DNA of 64,000 nucleotides from Methylobacter sp. (GCF_004322395.1 NZ_SCTW01000118.1:21825-85824); one strand, 5' to 3'; shown: positions 27,466 through 37,533, numbered from the stretch's first letter. The notes: a model not told the origin generated them from the sequence alone. Translations and numbers: made by a program.

Positions 27466-28292
27466 TATGAATTCTCCATTTGTTTAGACATTTCGATAGA
27501 GCGGTCTCGTGCCGCATGTAATGCTTTTGAAACCAGTCCGGTAAAGCCGTCTTGCTCAAAAGTTTCTATAGCCCGCTGTGTTGTACCTCCGGGCGAGGTG
27601 ACACGCTTACGGAGTTGCTCTGGAGATTCGGCCGATTCCAGTGCTATTTTGGCCGCGCCTAGTGCTGTCTGCTGTACCAATAAACGTGCGGTTTCTTGAT
27701 TCAGGCCCAGTTCCAACGCGGCTTTTTCCATAGCCTCCATCAACAGAAAATAATAGGCGGGGCCGCTGCCGGAAACGGCGGTTACCGCATCCAGCTCGGC
27801 TTCATCTTCGACCCAGAGCGCAATGCCGACCGAACGTAAAATGTTTTCCGCCAAGTCGCATTGCTCATCCGTTACTTTGCCGTTGGCATGCAATGCGGTA
27901 GCGCCGGTCAACACCAGTGCCGGTGTGTTGGGCATGCAGCGTACGATGGCGGCATCAGCACCCAACCAGCGGCTTAAACTGTTTTGGTTAATGCCGGCGG
28001 CGATCGATACCACCAGCGGTTTTTTTTGCTGAATCAGCGCGGCGATACTTTGCGCCACAGCACTCATTGTTTGCGGCTTGACTGCCAGAACCACGACATC
28101 AACCGCATTAATGACGTCGTCATTGTTTGCCGACGTGTTCACGTTTAGCTGTCTTTTAAGGTTTGTCAGTGTGTCCGGGTTAATATCCGATACCCAAATC
28201 TGTTCAGGAGCATGGCCGCTGGCAATCAATCCGCTGATCAGGCTGGACGCCATATTTCCTCCGCCGATAAAGCCTATCTTGTTTGTTTTCAT
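27465..28292 (-). CDS. proC: Pyrroline-5-carboxylate reductase
   Basis: Last step of proline synthesis, NADPH-dependent. The 275-residue protein has the Rossmann GFIGGGNMASSLISGL at its start, VVLAVKPQTM near residue 70, RCMPNTPALVLTGATAL near residue 120, and the C-terminal AVSGSGPAYYFLLMEAME plus SPGGTTQRAIETFEQDG. Full length. proB, the first gene of the pathway, is elsewhere in the window at 37.9 kb. Confidence 0.96.
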   Translation of the reverse strand: MKTNKIGFIGGGNMASSLISGLIASGHAPEQIWVSDINPDTLTNLKRQLNVNTSANNDDVINAVDVVVLAVKPQTMSAVAQSIAALIQQKKPLVVSIAAGINQNSLSRWLGADAAIVRCMPNTPALVLTGATALHANGKVTDEQCDLAENILRSVGIALWVEDEAELDAVTAVSGSGPAYYFLLMEAMEKAALELGLNQETARLLVQQTALGAAKIALESAESPEQLRKRVTSPGGTTQRAIETFEQDGFTGLVSKALHAARDRSIEMSKQMENS

Positions 28293-28424
28293 GATTGTTA
28301 ATATGTTTGTTGAGTTGAGAGTATTTTACCCTATATAAGGTCAGTGTGATAAATCACAAGGCTTTTGATCTGACAAGCTGTGCTACAGTACGCGCATCAA
28401 ACGATAAACCCAACTATTAGAATA

Positions 28425-28512
28425 GAACGCAGATGACGCTGATAACTATGATAAGCGCAGATAATTCAAGAAAAATCTTACTTAATCATAGTTATCAGCG
28501 TCATCTGCGTTC
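28425..28512. repeat. Perfect 28-bp inverted repeat (GAACGCAGATGACGC family)
   Basis: Arms 28425-28452 and 28485-28512 are exact reverse complements with a 32-base loop. The right arm ends 12 bases before the photolyase-like start codon, so a hairpin in that mRNA would affect its ribosome binding site. Related to 20810-20951. Confidence 0.92.
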
Positions 28513-28524
28513 CATTGTGCCTAT

Positions 28525-29517
28525 ATGATCGAAACCATTTACATCGAAGAAGCCGTCCGGCAACACCCGCGAGTTCTTGATATTGTCGCGCGGTTTCCGC
28601 AAGCCAAGAAAATAACCTGCGGCCGTTACGGCGAAGTATTTAACCCTAAAGCGCAAAATTTCCGCTTGCAAAAGCAACAACCGGCCTTGATTCTGGCAGA
28701 AAAATATAAGAGCTTTGCGTTACCAGCACCTTTGGGATACGGCATCGGATCAGTAAGAAACTACTACTTTTCGCACATGCTCAACTGTCTGTACGATTGC
28801 CGTTATTGTTTTTTGCAGGGCATGTACCAGTCGGCCAACTATGTTCTGTTCGTCAATTACGAGGATTTCCAGCAAGACATCCGGCAACTGTGCGCTGAGT
28901 CGCCGAATGAAAACCTGCATTTTTTTTCCGGCTACGATTGCGATAGTTTGGCTTTGGAGCCGGTAACCGGCTTTGCCGAACAGTTTTTGCCGTTTTTTGC
29001 AACGCTGCCTAATGCCTGGCTGGAATTAAGAACCAAAAGCACCCAAGTCAGAGGCCTGTTAAATCGAGAGCCGTTGCCCCGCTGTATTGTGGCGTTCAGC
29101 CTGTCGCCGGATGAGATAGCCGAAAAAGTCGAAGCTAAAGCGCCATCGGTGCAGCGCCGTCTGGATGCGTTGTGCAAGTTGCAGGAACAGGGCTGGCAGA
29201 TCGGGTTGCGTTTCGATCCGCTGATTTATCAATCCGGCTATCAACAGCAGTACCGGCAGCTATTCGAGCAGGTCTTTTCCCGAATCGACTTAAACCGGCT
29301 GCATTCGGTCAGCCTTGGCGTATTCAGGCTACCGGAGAACTTTTTTAAAAAAGTGCATAAACTTTATCCTGAAGAAAAACTCTTTGCAGGTCCGCTGGAC
29401 ACACAGCAAGGCATGGTTTCCTACAAGCAGGAACTGGAGCGGGAGATGATGAACTATTGCACCGAGCAGCTTTTAAACTACATTCCAGCCGACAGATTTT
29501 TCCCATGCACACTGTAA
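28525..29517 (+). CDS. Spore photoproduct lyase-like radical SAM protein
   Basis: A 330-residue radical SAM enzyme. The cluster motif is CLYDCRYC near residue 89, inside NYYFSHMLNCLYDCRYCFLQ, the arrangement of the SPL family. LRTKSTQVRGLL and GLRFDPLIYQSGY follow. SPL repairs the spore photoproduct in Bacillus DNA. Here the organism is Gram-negative, so it is one of the proteobacterial homologues whose substrate is not established; DNA photolesion repair is a reasonable guess. Its stop overlaps the SDR gene by 13 bases. Confidence 0.87.
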   Translation: MIETIYIEEAVRQHPRVLDIVARFPQAKKITCGRYGEVFNPKAQNFRLQKQQPALILAEKYKSFALPAPLGYGIGSVRNYYFSHMLNCLYDCRYCFLQGMYQSANYVLFVNYEDFQQDIRQLCAESPNENLHFFSGYDCDSLALEPVTGFAEQFLPFFATLPNAWLELRTKSTQVRGLLNREPLPRCIVAFSLSPDEIAEKVEAKAPSVQRRLDALCKLQEQGWQIGLRFDPLIYQSGYQQQYRQLFEQVFSRIDLNRLHSVSLGVFRLPENFFKKVHKLYPEEKLFAGPLDTQQGMVSYKQELEREMMNYCTEQLLNYIPADRFFPCTL

Positions 29518-30227
29518 AACGCACGGTCCTGGTGACAGGAGCCAGTTCCGGCATAGGCCGGGCCATCGCCAGGAATTTATTGCAGCAAGGGCACCATGTG
29601 ATTGGCGTGTCCCGTGATCGCAGCAAGTTTGACCGGCAGATGGATAGCTTCAGTGTCGTACAACTGGACTTAAGCCGGTTAAACGAACTGCCGCAAAAAA
29701 TCCGCGAACTGGAGCAAGCCTTCCCCGAAATCGATGCGGTAATTTTTTGCGCCGGACGAGGGCAGTTCGGTTCGGTGGAAGAATTTTCCTATGCGCAAAT
29801 CGAGGACCTTATGGCCTTAAATTTTACCAGTCAGGCCTTTTTGGTTAGAGCATTACTGCCTGCTTTAAAGCGCAAAGATCATGGCGATTTGATTTTTATC
29901 GGTTCGGAGGCGGCGTTAAAAGGTAGCCGCAAAGGCGCAATGTACTGTGCCGCCAAGTTTGCGGTGCGCGGCTTTACCCAAGCCTTGCGCGAAGAGTGCG
30001 GGAAAAGCAATGTGCGGGTCTGCCTGATCAATCCCGGCATGGTTAAAACCGCATTTTTTGAACAATTGTCTTTTGAGCCGGGCGATCATCAAAGCAACTT
30101 TATTGAGCCGGAAGATGTCGCCGAAGCCGTGTCCTACGTGCTTAATTCGCGGGCGCAGATAGTGATCGATGAAATCAATCTGAGTCCTTTGAATAAGGTC
30201 GTGAAATTTAAAAAATTTCCTGAGTAG
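29505..30227 (+). CDS. Short-chain dehydrogenase/reductase
   Basis: A 240-residue classical SDR: cofactor motif TGASSGIGRAIARNL near residue 10, CAGRGQFGSVEEF, catalytic Ser region IFIGSEAALKGSRKG and YCAAKFAVRGFTQAL. Substrate unknown. I start at MHTVKRTVL. The 13-base overlap with the radical SAM gene shows coupling, and this pair is seen together in other proteobacteria, so the two may act on one pathway. Confidence 0.9.
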   Translation: MHTVKRTVLVTGASSGIGRAIARNLLQQGHHVIGVSRDRSKFDRQMDSFSVVQLDLSRLNELPQKIRELEQAFPEIDAVIFCAGRGQFGSVEEFSYAQIEDLMALNFTSQAFLVRALLPALKRKDHGDLIFIGSEAALKGSRKGAMYCAAKFAVRGFTQALREECGKSNVRVCLINPGMVKTAFFEQLSFEPGDHQSNFIEPEDVAEAVSYVLNSRAQIVIDEINLSPLNKVVKFKKFPE

Positions 30228-30347
30228 AGAAGCGTCAGCCAAACAAGTACTGTGCTATCTCGCGTAGGGCTTGCCGATATGAGGGTTATTAAGCTTCCTG
30301 GATCAAGGCCTTGAAGCACATTAAGCCCCTTACAACGAGAATTTCTG

Positions 30348-31031
30348 TCAGGCATAATTCCGCTCACCAAACAACGCTGTGCCTATTCGGACGATGGTCG
30401 AACCTTCAACTATCGCAGCTTTTAAATCCCCGGTCATGCCGAACGAGAAGGTATCCAGCTCGGGTCGATGCAATTCTACAACGGCCTGATGCAGGATTTT
30501 ATAGGGTTGGCGTTGCTGCTCGAAATCCTGTTGCGGAGCTGGAATGGCCATTACGCCGCGCAAGTTCAGATTAGGCAGCTTGGCGACTTGTTCACACAAT
30601 TGCGGCAATTCGGCCAGAGTAATGCCGGACTTGCTCGGTTCATCGCTGATATTGACTTGCAAACAAATATTTAATGGCGGCAAATGAGCTGGGCGCTGAG
30701 CGCTCAGGCGCTCGGCTATTTTTAAACTATCGACACTGTGCACCCAATCGAAATGCATCGCTAACGGCTTGGTTTTATTGGATTGGATGGGGCCGATAAA
30801 GTGCCAGGTAATATCGTAAGCGCCCAGCTCCAGTTGTTTTCTTAATGCTTCCTGCAAATAATTTTCGCCGAAATGACGTTGCCCGGCTTGATAGGCGGCG
30901 GCAATATCTTCGGCCGGTTTGGTTTTGCTGACGGCTAATAACAGTACCGAGCCGGGTTGGCGGTTGCAGGCAAGTTCTGCATCGTTGATTTGCGAACGTA
31001 TTTGTTTGAGTCTTTGAGCTATGGTGGTCAT
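30348..31031 (-). CDS. yggS: YggS family PLP-binding protein (PLP homeostasis)
   Basis: A 227-residue TIM-barrel protein without known catalysis that binds pyridoxal phosphate; the family (YggS/PLPBP) controls free PLP. It has VLLLAVSKTKPAEDIAAAYQ with the PLP Lys near residue 36, FGENYLQEAL, WHFIGPIQSNKTK, and the phosphate-binding LDTFSFGMTGDLKAAI. It is divergent from pilT, as in Pseudomonas. Confidence 0.95.
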   Translation of the reverse strand: MTTIAQRLKQIRSQINDAELACNRQPGSVLLLAVSKTKPAEDIAAAYQAGQRHFGENYLQEALRKQLELGAYDITWHFIGPIQSNKTKPLAMHFDWVHSVDSLKIAERLSAQRPAHLPPLNICLQVNISDEPSKSGITLAELPQLCEQVAKLPNLNLRGVMAIPAPQQDFEQQRQPYKILHQAVVELHRPELDTFSFGMTGDLKAAIVEGSTIVRIGTALFGERNYA

Positions 31032-31150
31032 TGGTTATCGATTATTAAGTAACACAATCGGCAAAAACTAACACAACACCATACATTCAAAAAACAAAAA
31101 GATGAACTATGCTATAAAGATAATTTTATTTTTGTCTTCATGAGGATGTT

Positions 31151-32188
31151 ATGGATATTGCCGAATTACTGGCTTTTTCAGCTAAAAACAAAGCGTCGGA
31201 TTTACATTTATCGGCGGGGCTACCGCCTATGATTAGGGTTGATGGCGATATTCGGCGAATCAATATTCCCGCTTTGGATCATAAGGAAGTGCATGCGCTG
31301 ATTTATGACATCATGAATGACAAGCAACGTAAAGATTATGAAGAATTTTTGGAAACCGATTTTTCATTTGAGTTACCCGGCATCGCCCGGTTTCGTGTTA
31401 ATGCTTTTAACCAGAATCGTGGCGCAGGCGCTGTATTCAGAACGATTCCATCAACCATATTAAGCTTGGAAGACTTGAAAGCACCCAAATTCTTTGAAGA
31501 GTTATGCCAAAAACCGCGCGGCCTAATTCTGGTTACCGGCCCGACCGGCTCCGGCAAGTCGACTACTTTGGCGGCGATGATTAATCATATTAATACCAAT
31601 GATTATGCGCACATACTTACTGTTGAGGACCCTATCGAATTTGTTCATGAAAGCCAGAAATCCCTGATTAACCAGCGGGAAGTTCATCGCGATACCCATG
31701 GTTTTAATGAAGCGTTGCGCTCGGCATTGCGGGAAGATCCCGATATTATTCTGGTCGGTGAAATGCGCGATCTGGAAACCATACGATTGGCCATGACTGC
31801 CGCTGAAACAGGCCACCTTGTTTTCGGCACATTGCATACGACCTCCGCTGCTAAAACGATAGACCGTATTATTGACGTATTTCCTGCTGCCGAAAAAGAC
31901 ATGATTCGGGCCATGTTGTCTGAATCGTTGCAGGCGGTTATTTCACAAACTTTGCTGAAGAAAATCGGCGGCGGCCGTGTCGCCGCACATGAAATTATGG
32001 TCGGTACGGCCGCTATCAGGAACTTGATTCGCGAAGCCAAAGTGGCGCAAATGTATTCTGCGATTCAAACCGGACGCAAGGACGGCATGCAGACGCTGGA
32101 TCAAAATATGAAAGAATTAGTTGATAAAGGTCTCATCACTGCAAAAATGGCAATGGAAAAGGCCGTTAATAAGGATATGTTCCGCTAG
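31151..32188 (+). CDS. pilT: Type IV pilus retraction ATPase PilT
   Basis: Hexameric ATPase that depolymerises type IV pili for twitching. The 345-residue protein has the PAS-like N-domain, Walker A GPTGSGKSTTLAAMI near residue 132, an Asp box (LTVEDPIEFVH), Walker B IILVGEMRDLETIR, His box GHLVFGTLHTTSA near residue 225 and the AIRNLIREAK motif needed for retraction. A GAGGA box precedes the ATG. No pilU follows; the next gene is purC. Confidence 0.97.
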   Translation: MDIAELLAFSAKNKASDLHLSAGLPPMIRVDGDIRRINIPALDHKEVHALIYDIMNDKQRKDYEEFLETDFSFELPGIARFRVNAFNQNRGAGAVFRTIPSTILSLEDLKAPKFFEELCQKPRGLILVTGPTGSGKSTTLAAMINHINTNDYAHILTVEDPIEFVHESQKSLINQREVHRDTHGFNEALRSALREDPDIILVGEMRDLETIRLAMTAAETGHLVFGTLHTTSAAKTIDRIIDVFPAAEKDMIRAMLSESLQAVISQTLLKKIGGGRVAAHEIMVGTAAIRNLIREAKVAQMYSAIQTGRKDGMQTLDQNMKELVDKGLITAKMAMEKAVNKDMFR

Positions 32189-32317
32189 GATATTCATTCT
32201 AAAAAAATTGCACTGGAGCGGTTTTCACATTATTCAACTGCGGTTTTTAGAATTATATGGGCTCCAGAAACGGATAATTGGTAAAATCGCCCAATTTAAC
32301 ACCCCCAGCGAGAACTT

Positions 32318-33211
32318 ATGACCGCTCCAGAAGCTCTATACCAATCAACATTGTCGTCTTTAAAGCTCCGCGCTCGCGGCAAAGTACGGGATATTTACGA
32401 CATTGACGACAAGCACATGCTGATTGTGACCACTGATCGGCTGTCTGCATTCGATGTTATTTTGCCCGATCCGATTCCCGGCAAAGGCCGTGTTTTAACC
32501 AACGTGTCCAATTTTTGGTTTGAAAAAATGAAACACGTAATGCCTAATCACCTGTCCGATGTTCCGCTGGAACAGGTCGTGCCCGATGCTACCGAGCGTG
32601 CGCAGATTGAAGGCCGCGCTATCGTCGTCAAATTGTTAAAACCGCTGCCTGTTGAAGCGATTGTGCGTGGTTACCTGATCGGCTCCGGCTGGAAAGATTA
32701 CCAAAAGTCCGGCGCTGTCTGCGGCATTAAATTGCCCGAAGGATTGCAACAAGCGCAGCAATTACTGGAACCGATCTATACGCCGTCTACAAAAGCCGAG
32801 GTGGATCAGCATGACGAGAATGTTTCTTTTGAAAAAACCGTCGAATTGATGGGGCAGGACTTGGCCGAAAAAGTGCGCGACGCCAGCCTGAAACTGTACA
32901 AGGAAGCCGCTGCCTACGCTAAAGAACGGGGCATTATTATTGCCGACACCAAATTTGAATTCGGTATCGACGATAACGGCGTTTTATATTTGATTGATGA
33001 GGCGTTGACTCCCGATTCATCGCGCTTTTGGCCTGCGGATCAATATCAGGTAGGCATCAGTCCGCCCAGTTTCGACAAGCAATATATCCGTGATTACCTG
33101 GAGACACTAGACTGGAATAAAACCGCGCCGGGCCCGCATCTTCCGGCTGAAGTAGCTGAGTATTGCGCGGCGAAATACCGTGAAGCGGAAATCAGGTTAA
33201 CCCAAGGTTGA
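32318..33211 (+). CDS. purC: Phosphoribosylaminoimidazole-succinocarboxamide synthase
   Basis: Joins CAIR and aspartate in purine synthesis. The 297-residue protein is the longer type (like yeast; E. coli is 237). It has [20 protein letters not shown] near residue 20, [20 protein letters not shown] near residue 103, [19 protein letters not shown] near residue 208 and the SRFWPADQY motif. It stands alone between pilT and a repeat-containing gap. Confidence 0.96.
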   Translation: MTAPEALYQSTLSSLKLRARGKVRDIYDIDDKHMLIVTTDRLSAFDVILPDPIPGKGRVLTNVSNFWFEKMKHVMPNHLSDVPLEQVVPDATERAQIEGRAIVVKLLKPLPVEAIVRGYLIGSGWKDYQKSGAVCGIKLPEGLQQAQQLLEPIYTPSTKAEVDQHDENVSFEKTVELMGQDLAEKVRDASLKLYKEAAAYAKERGIIIADTKFEFGIDDNGVLYLIDEALTPDSSRFWPADQYQVGISPPSFDKQYIRDYLETLDWNKTAPGPHLPAEVAEYCAAKYREAEIRLTQG

Positions 33212-33236
33212 TTTTTAAGCTTAGATAAATCGGCTA

Positions 33237-33340
33237 GTCCACGAAAACCGCAAAGAACACGAAAATATTCAAACGCTATAGGCTGAAACGATCCACCCAA
33301 GCTTTGTCCTGGGCTTGCCGAAGGAGCAAGAGAACCTCTT
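33237..33340. repeat. Decayed dispersed repeats between purC and the yebC-family gene
   Basis: A single GTCCACGAAAACCGCAAAG arm at 33237 resembles the left arms at 23908 and 48901, and a decayed GTCCTGGGCTTGCCGAAGG segment at about 33308 belongs to the CTTCGACAAG family. No partner arm is intact. Confidence 0.5.
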
Positions 33341-33451
33341 CCAGTGAATCCATTAAAACACGACATGTACGGGGACTGTTGTGTGCAGCCTAAAGCCACT
33401 TGGCTTAACGAGAGAGACCACGATTAAAGCAACCAACCGTTGCATGGACCG

Positions 33452-34168
33452 TTAAAATTCGGCATCATGATAAACATTCTGCACGTCGTCCAGATCGTTC
33501 AACAGGTCTAAAAATCTTTCAAATACTGCCAGATCATCACCGCTAATAGCCGTGACAGATCTTGGCACAAACTGTATTTCGTCCACGTCAAAATCGATCT
33601 CGCCTAACGCATCCGCTAAGGCTTGCTTTGCCTTGAAATAGTCGGCCTGGGGTGTGAAAACAGTCACTTTTCCATCATCGCTTTCAATATCGGTAACGTC
33701 CACATCGGCCGTAAGCAATGCTTCAAGAACAGCGTCCTCGTCATCATTTTTAAATGCCAAGATAGCGGCATGGTCAAACATGTGGCTGACCGTGCCTTGA
33801 GTGCCAATTTTACATTTTGTTTTGGTAAAACATTGGCGCACATCGCCAAAAGTACGGTTAGGGTTATCGGTCAGGCAGTCGACAATGACCATGCAGCCGC
33901 CGGGGCCAAAGCCTTCATAGCGTGCAGGTGCGAAATCTTCGCCGCCTCCGCCCTTAGCTTTGTCGATTGCTTTTTCAATAACGTGAGTAGGCACCTGGTC
34001 TTTCTTGGCGCGCTCAATCAACCCCCGCAGTGCTAGATTTCCAGCAGGGTCAACACCTCCCGATTTAGCACTTACATATATTTCGCGGCCATATTTGCTA
34101 TAGACCTTTGCCTTAGCATCAGACGTTTTGGCCATGGACACTTTACGGTTTTGATAGGCTCTACCCAT
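33452..34168 (-). CDS. YebC/PmpR family protein, YeeN type
   Basis: A 238-residue protein of the YebC/TACO1 family, which acts as a transcriptional regulator or translation factor. It begins [20 protein letters not shown] and has [53 protein letters not shown] and a C-terminal [12 protein letters not shown]. The sequence is closer to E. coli YeeN than to YebC, because of the MGRxxxN start followed by a substituted segment. The ruvC neighbourhood of true yebC is absent. Confidence 0.92.
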   Translation of the reverse strand: MGRAYQNRKVSMAKTSDAKAKVYSKYGREIYVSAKSGGVDPAGNLALRGLIERAKKDQVPTHVIEKAIDKAKGGGGEDFAPARYEGFGPGGCMVIVDCLTDNPNRTFGDVRQCFTKTKCKIGTQGTVSHMFDHAAILAFKNDDEDAVLEALLTADVDVTDIESDDGKVTVFTPQADYFKAKQALADALGEIDFDVDEIQFVPRSVTAISGDDLAVFERFLDLLNDLDDVQNVYHDAEF

Positions 34169-34998
34169 TTGGTTGTTGCTCCATTACATAGATAAATATT
34201 TAAATTCTACAGATAAGTATTTGTATAGGGAACCCATTTCATACCAGTTGCCGTGTGACGGAAAGTACTTGTCGAATAATTCAGCTATTTTGATCTTTTC
34301 TACCGGCGCTAACAGAGCAGTGGAATATTACCTATCCGTTCGGTTCTTATTATGTTAAGCGCTATCACTCCGGCAAACGATAGTAACAGTGGTAATTAAA
34401 AATCTTAGATAAAGTTAAAGCCTGATGAACAATGTACGTCAACGTACAGATATTTCGGCCGGTTAATCGTATCATTTTTTCAAATGGATGAATTGTCGTC
34501 TCTTGTCACTGCTTCGGATATAACTCGAGCGGATTTTGTTTTAGCAATGTTCAGCCCCTTCATTACGAAAGATTAAATATGAGGAAAACTTATGATTCCG
34601 ACTAAAGCTAAATCCATATCCTTCCGGAGTGAAAATGACCCCTTCACTTTGCTCACTGGCAACCACGAAAAGTGAAAACTTATTTACCGTATACGCCAAA
34701 ATTTCTGAAAACGATGACAATAGCGATGTGAAAAAGATGTTGGTACAGCAAAATACGCCAAGAGCTGATTATTCACACGCAAAAGGAAAAAGACAAGATT
34801 TTCGTTAAGGAAAAAAATGGCTGGCATGGATACAACCGTATTGGGCAAAAGGATAAGCGAGTGTAAGGATGATCATACTGCGGTGATGAAAATGGATAAG
34901 GAGATGGACACAGTGGTAAGCGATGAAGCGGAAAATGGCTGAATAGCTTTTCCAATTTATATCTAAATATCAGCTTTTTAAATTAATTGGAGGCAGTG
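34169..34998. other. 830-base stretch without a recognised gene
   Basis: AT-rich sequence between the yebC-family gene and the DUF4383 gene. The first 400 bases show nothing I recognise. From about 34580 there are three very short ORFs, each with its own Shine-Dalgarno-like box, and frame-shifted coding-like sequence that could be a decayed gene. Confidence 0.5.
34635..34808 (+). CDS. Possible small ORF (57 aa), may be a gene remnant
   Basis: Starts after a GGAG box five bases before the ATG and reads MTPSLCSLATTKSENLFTVY, then SENDDNSDVKKMLVQQ. A 41-codon ORF (34817-34942) follows eight bases later with an AAGG box. In another frame the end of this region reads KDKIFVKEKNGWHGYNRIGQ, which looks more protein-like than the ORF itself, so a frameshifted remnant is as likely as a real small gene. 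Confidence 0.25.
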   Translation: MTPSLCSLATTKSENLFTVYAKISENDDNSDVKKMLVQQNTPRADYSHAKGKRQDFR

Positions 34999-35445
34999 AT
35001 GAATATACGTACATTCACCCTATCTATTGGTATTATTTATTTACTTGTTGGCATATTAGGTTTCATTCCGGCCTTAATGACGGCTCCACCCCAAAATGCT
35101 CCGGTCATGTCATCGCCATATAGTTTGCTGTTCGGTATGTTTCCGATAAACACCCTGCACAATATCGTGCATTTGGGTATTGGTGCATGGGGTATCTTGG
35201 CTTATAAAGATATTGACGACGCCCGTGTTTATGCTCGCTGCCTCGCCGTTCTGTATGGCGCACTTGCCGTGTTTGGGCTTATCCCCGGTTTGAGTACACT
35301 CTTCGGGTTGGTTCCGCTTTTCGGCCATGACGTCTGGCTGCATTTGCTGACAGCATTAGCAGCGGCTTATTTCGGTTTCGTGTCGCCTGTAACGGTGGAA
35401 ATGGGGCATTCAAGACAGCCGGATAAATCGGGCCGAGTCTCTTGA
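34999..35445 (+). CDS. DUF4383 domain membrane protein
   Basis: A 148-residue inner-membrane protein with four hydrophobic segments: LSIGIIYLLVGILGFIPAL, INTLHNIVHLGIGAWGILAY, ARCLAVLYGALAVFGLIPGL and VWLHLLTALAAAYFGFV. The HN.VH..IG.WG pattern is typical of DUF4383. Function unknown. The ATG chosen follows a GGAGG box at 34989-34993; a TTG at 34987 is not used. Confidence 0.85.
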   Translation: MNIRTFTLSIGIIYLLVGILGFIPALMTAPPQNAPVMSSPYSLLFGMFPINTLHNIVHLGIGAWGILAYKDIDDARVYARCLAVLYGALAVFGLIPGLSTLFGLVPLFGHDVWLHLLTALAAAYFGFVSPVTVEMGHSRQPDKSGRVS

Positions 35446-35689
35446 TACCTTGTTGTTGATTCAACCAGCTTGATCTTGAAGCGTTTCAGGACACTTTATT
35501 TATTTTAAGCAGTGCGTGCGAATCGTATTTGGCAGAGAGACTGTATTTTATGTCTGTTAATTAGTTCATGTTCAAGGTGGCCGGCATGTTTGCTCGTATA
35601 TCTGATCTTCCACAGATGATTTTCGGCCAAGAAACACCAAGTTTGAGAGTCAGCTGTGGATAGGATGGCAACAGCCAATTAACTGCAAT

Positions 35690-35726
35690 GGCACCCCGGG
35701 ATGTCTACAAAGAGCCCCGGGGCGCC
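35690..35726. repeat. Strong GC hairpin in a 443-base gene-free stretch
   Basis: GGCACCCCGGG (35690-35700) pairs with CCCGGGGCGCC (35716-35726), one mismatch, 15-base loop. No T-run follows. It is the only clear structure between the DUF4383 gene and the murJ stop (35446-35888), where I see no gene. Confidence 0.6.
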
Positions 35727-35888
35727 AAGGGATGGTAAAATTCAACATCGCAAAAAGACAACCGCGTCAAAAACGATCAGAATAGTCTCAAAGACCGCCC
35801 CGGCTTTTCCCGAGGATCTACGCTTTTGCATGAGAAGTATAAAAATCCTGTTCCATGCTGCTTATTAGGAACCATCCATAATGTCAGG

Positions 35889-37436
35889 TTAAGGTTGATC
35901 ATGCCTGCGAGCGGCCAAATGCTTTAGCCTTAACCCCGTTAACAGCAATGTTACCGTGTAAATTGCCAAACCTATTCCTATCCATTTCACCAAATTGATC
36001 ACGCGGGTCAAGGAATTCCAGTGGTTCCACCAGTCAGCATCGACAAAATAATACAACCCGGCCGACATTGCTCCGGCAGCCAGCGATACTCTGACACAAA
36101 ACAGCCGCCAGCCGTCTGCCGGTCGGTACACATTGTCTCTTTGCAATTTTATCAGTAATAAAGCGGCGTTAAAAAAAGCGCCCAAAGATGTCGCTAAAGC
36201 CAACCCCGCATGCGCCAGCGGGAAAACCAGCGCCAGATTCAGTCCTAAGCTGACTATCATTGCATAAACCCCGTACCGAACCGGCGTTTTCATATCGCCG
36301 CGCGAGGTAAAGCCCGGTACCAGCACTTTAATCAGGATAAAACCCAGCAAACCAAACGAATACGCCTTTAAACTCCGCCCTGCAAAATGAACATCACTGG
36401 CGCCGAATTCATTATATTGAAACAGCGTTGATAGCATCGGTTCAGCCAACAACAGCAACCCGATAGTAGCAGGAAGCCCTACCAAAACAACCAGTCGCAA
36501 ACCCCAATCCAGTGCATTTGAAAAAGCGGCGGCGTCTTCCGCAGCATGGCTTTCGGATAAACTCGGTAAGATGACCGTTGCCAACGCAAGGCCTAAAATA
36601 CCTAACGGAAACTCCACCAGACGGTCGGAATAATACAACCAGGACACACTACCAACGGTTAAGAACGAAGCAAATAATGTATCCAGCAACAAATTAATCT
36701 GTGTCACCGAAACGCTAAAAATTGCCGGCAGCATCAGGCTTATAATCCGTTTAACGCCCGAGTCATCAAAGCCCAGTCTTAGTCTTGGCATCAGCCCCAA
36801 TCGCATCAACGACGGAAACTGAAACAACAGCTGCACGATACCTGCAGCAAAAACACCCCAGGCTAATGCAATAATAGGTTCTTCCATCAATGGCGAAAGC
36901 CAGACTGCGGTGACGATCATACAGATATTCAGAAAAACCGGGGTTAGCGCGGGAATTGCAAATCTTCCATGCGCATTTAAAATGCCTCCGGCAAAAGCCA
37001 CCAACGCAATAAAAAACAGGTAAGGGAAGGTAATTTGCAGCAGCTGCACGGACAGCTGATATTGGTTTCCTTGCCACATAAAACCGGGAGCCAGCAGCAT
37101 GATAAGCACAGGGGCTGCAATTATGCCGATCAAGGTAATCAGCGCTAAAAACACCGATAGAGTTCCGGCTGTTTTATCGATAAACTGCTTTAACTCGGCT
37201 TTGTTGTCACGCTCTTTATATTCGGACAACACCGGAACGAAGGCGTGTGCAAAAGCGCCTTCGGCAAATAATCGACGCAGAAAATTGGGGATCTTGAACG
37301 CGACAAAAAATGCATCTGTTGCCGAATCTACGCCGAAAATATGTGCAATCAACATATCTCGGATAAATCCAAGGATCCGTGAAATCAGGGTCATGCTGCC
37401 GACGACTACAGTTGATTTAAAAAGCTGCCTGCTCAA
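35889..37436 (-). CDS. murJ: Lipid II flippase MurJ
   Basis: Polytopic inner-membrane flippase for the peptidoglycan precursor lipid II. The 515-residue protein has about 14 hydrophobic spans and the conserved opening STVVVGSMTLISRILGFIRD with RRLFAEGAFAHAFVPVLSEY near residue 55. The start is TTG, supported by an AGGAG box five bases upstream and by family alignment; the next ATG would remove the first helix. It is divergent from rpsT, a frequent neighbour in gammaproteobacteria. Confidence 0.96.
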   Translation of the reverse strand: MSRQLFKSTVVVGSMTLISRILGFIRDMLIAHIFGVDSATDAFFVAFKIPNFLRRLFAEGAFAHAFVPVLSEYKERDNKAELKQFIDKTAGTLSVFLALITLIGIIAAPVLIMLLAPGFMWQGNQYQLSVQLLQITFPYLFFIALVAFAGGILNAHGRFAIPALTPVFLNICMIVTAVWLSPLMEEPIIALAWGVFAAGIVQLLFQFPSLMRLGLMPRLRLGFDDSGVKRIISLMLPAIFSVSVTQINLLLDTLFASFLTVGSVSWLYYSDRLVEFPLGILGLALATVILPSLSESHAAEDAAAFSNALDWGLRLVVLVGLPATIGLLLLAEPMLSTLFQYNEFGASDVHFAGRSLKAYSFGLLGFILIKVLVPGFTSRGDMKTPVRYGVYAMIVSLGLNLALVFPLAHAGLALATSLGAFFNAALLLIKLQRDNVYRPADGWRLFCVRVSLAAGAMSAGLYYFVDADWWNHWNSLTRVINLVKWIGIGLAIYTVTLLLTGLRLKHLAARRHDQP

Positions 37437-37533
37437 TGCCGCTCCTGTTGTGTTACTTTAAAAATTTGACAATAATATCATTTATACAGATAATGCACGG
37501 CTTAATTAACTTACCACAAAGAATCGAGAAACT

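Noticed and set aside
32121..32321. 66-codon ORF overlapping the pilT end
   Set aside because: Mostly a shifted frame of pilT with an unstructured basic tail; no support as a gene.
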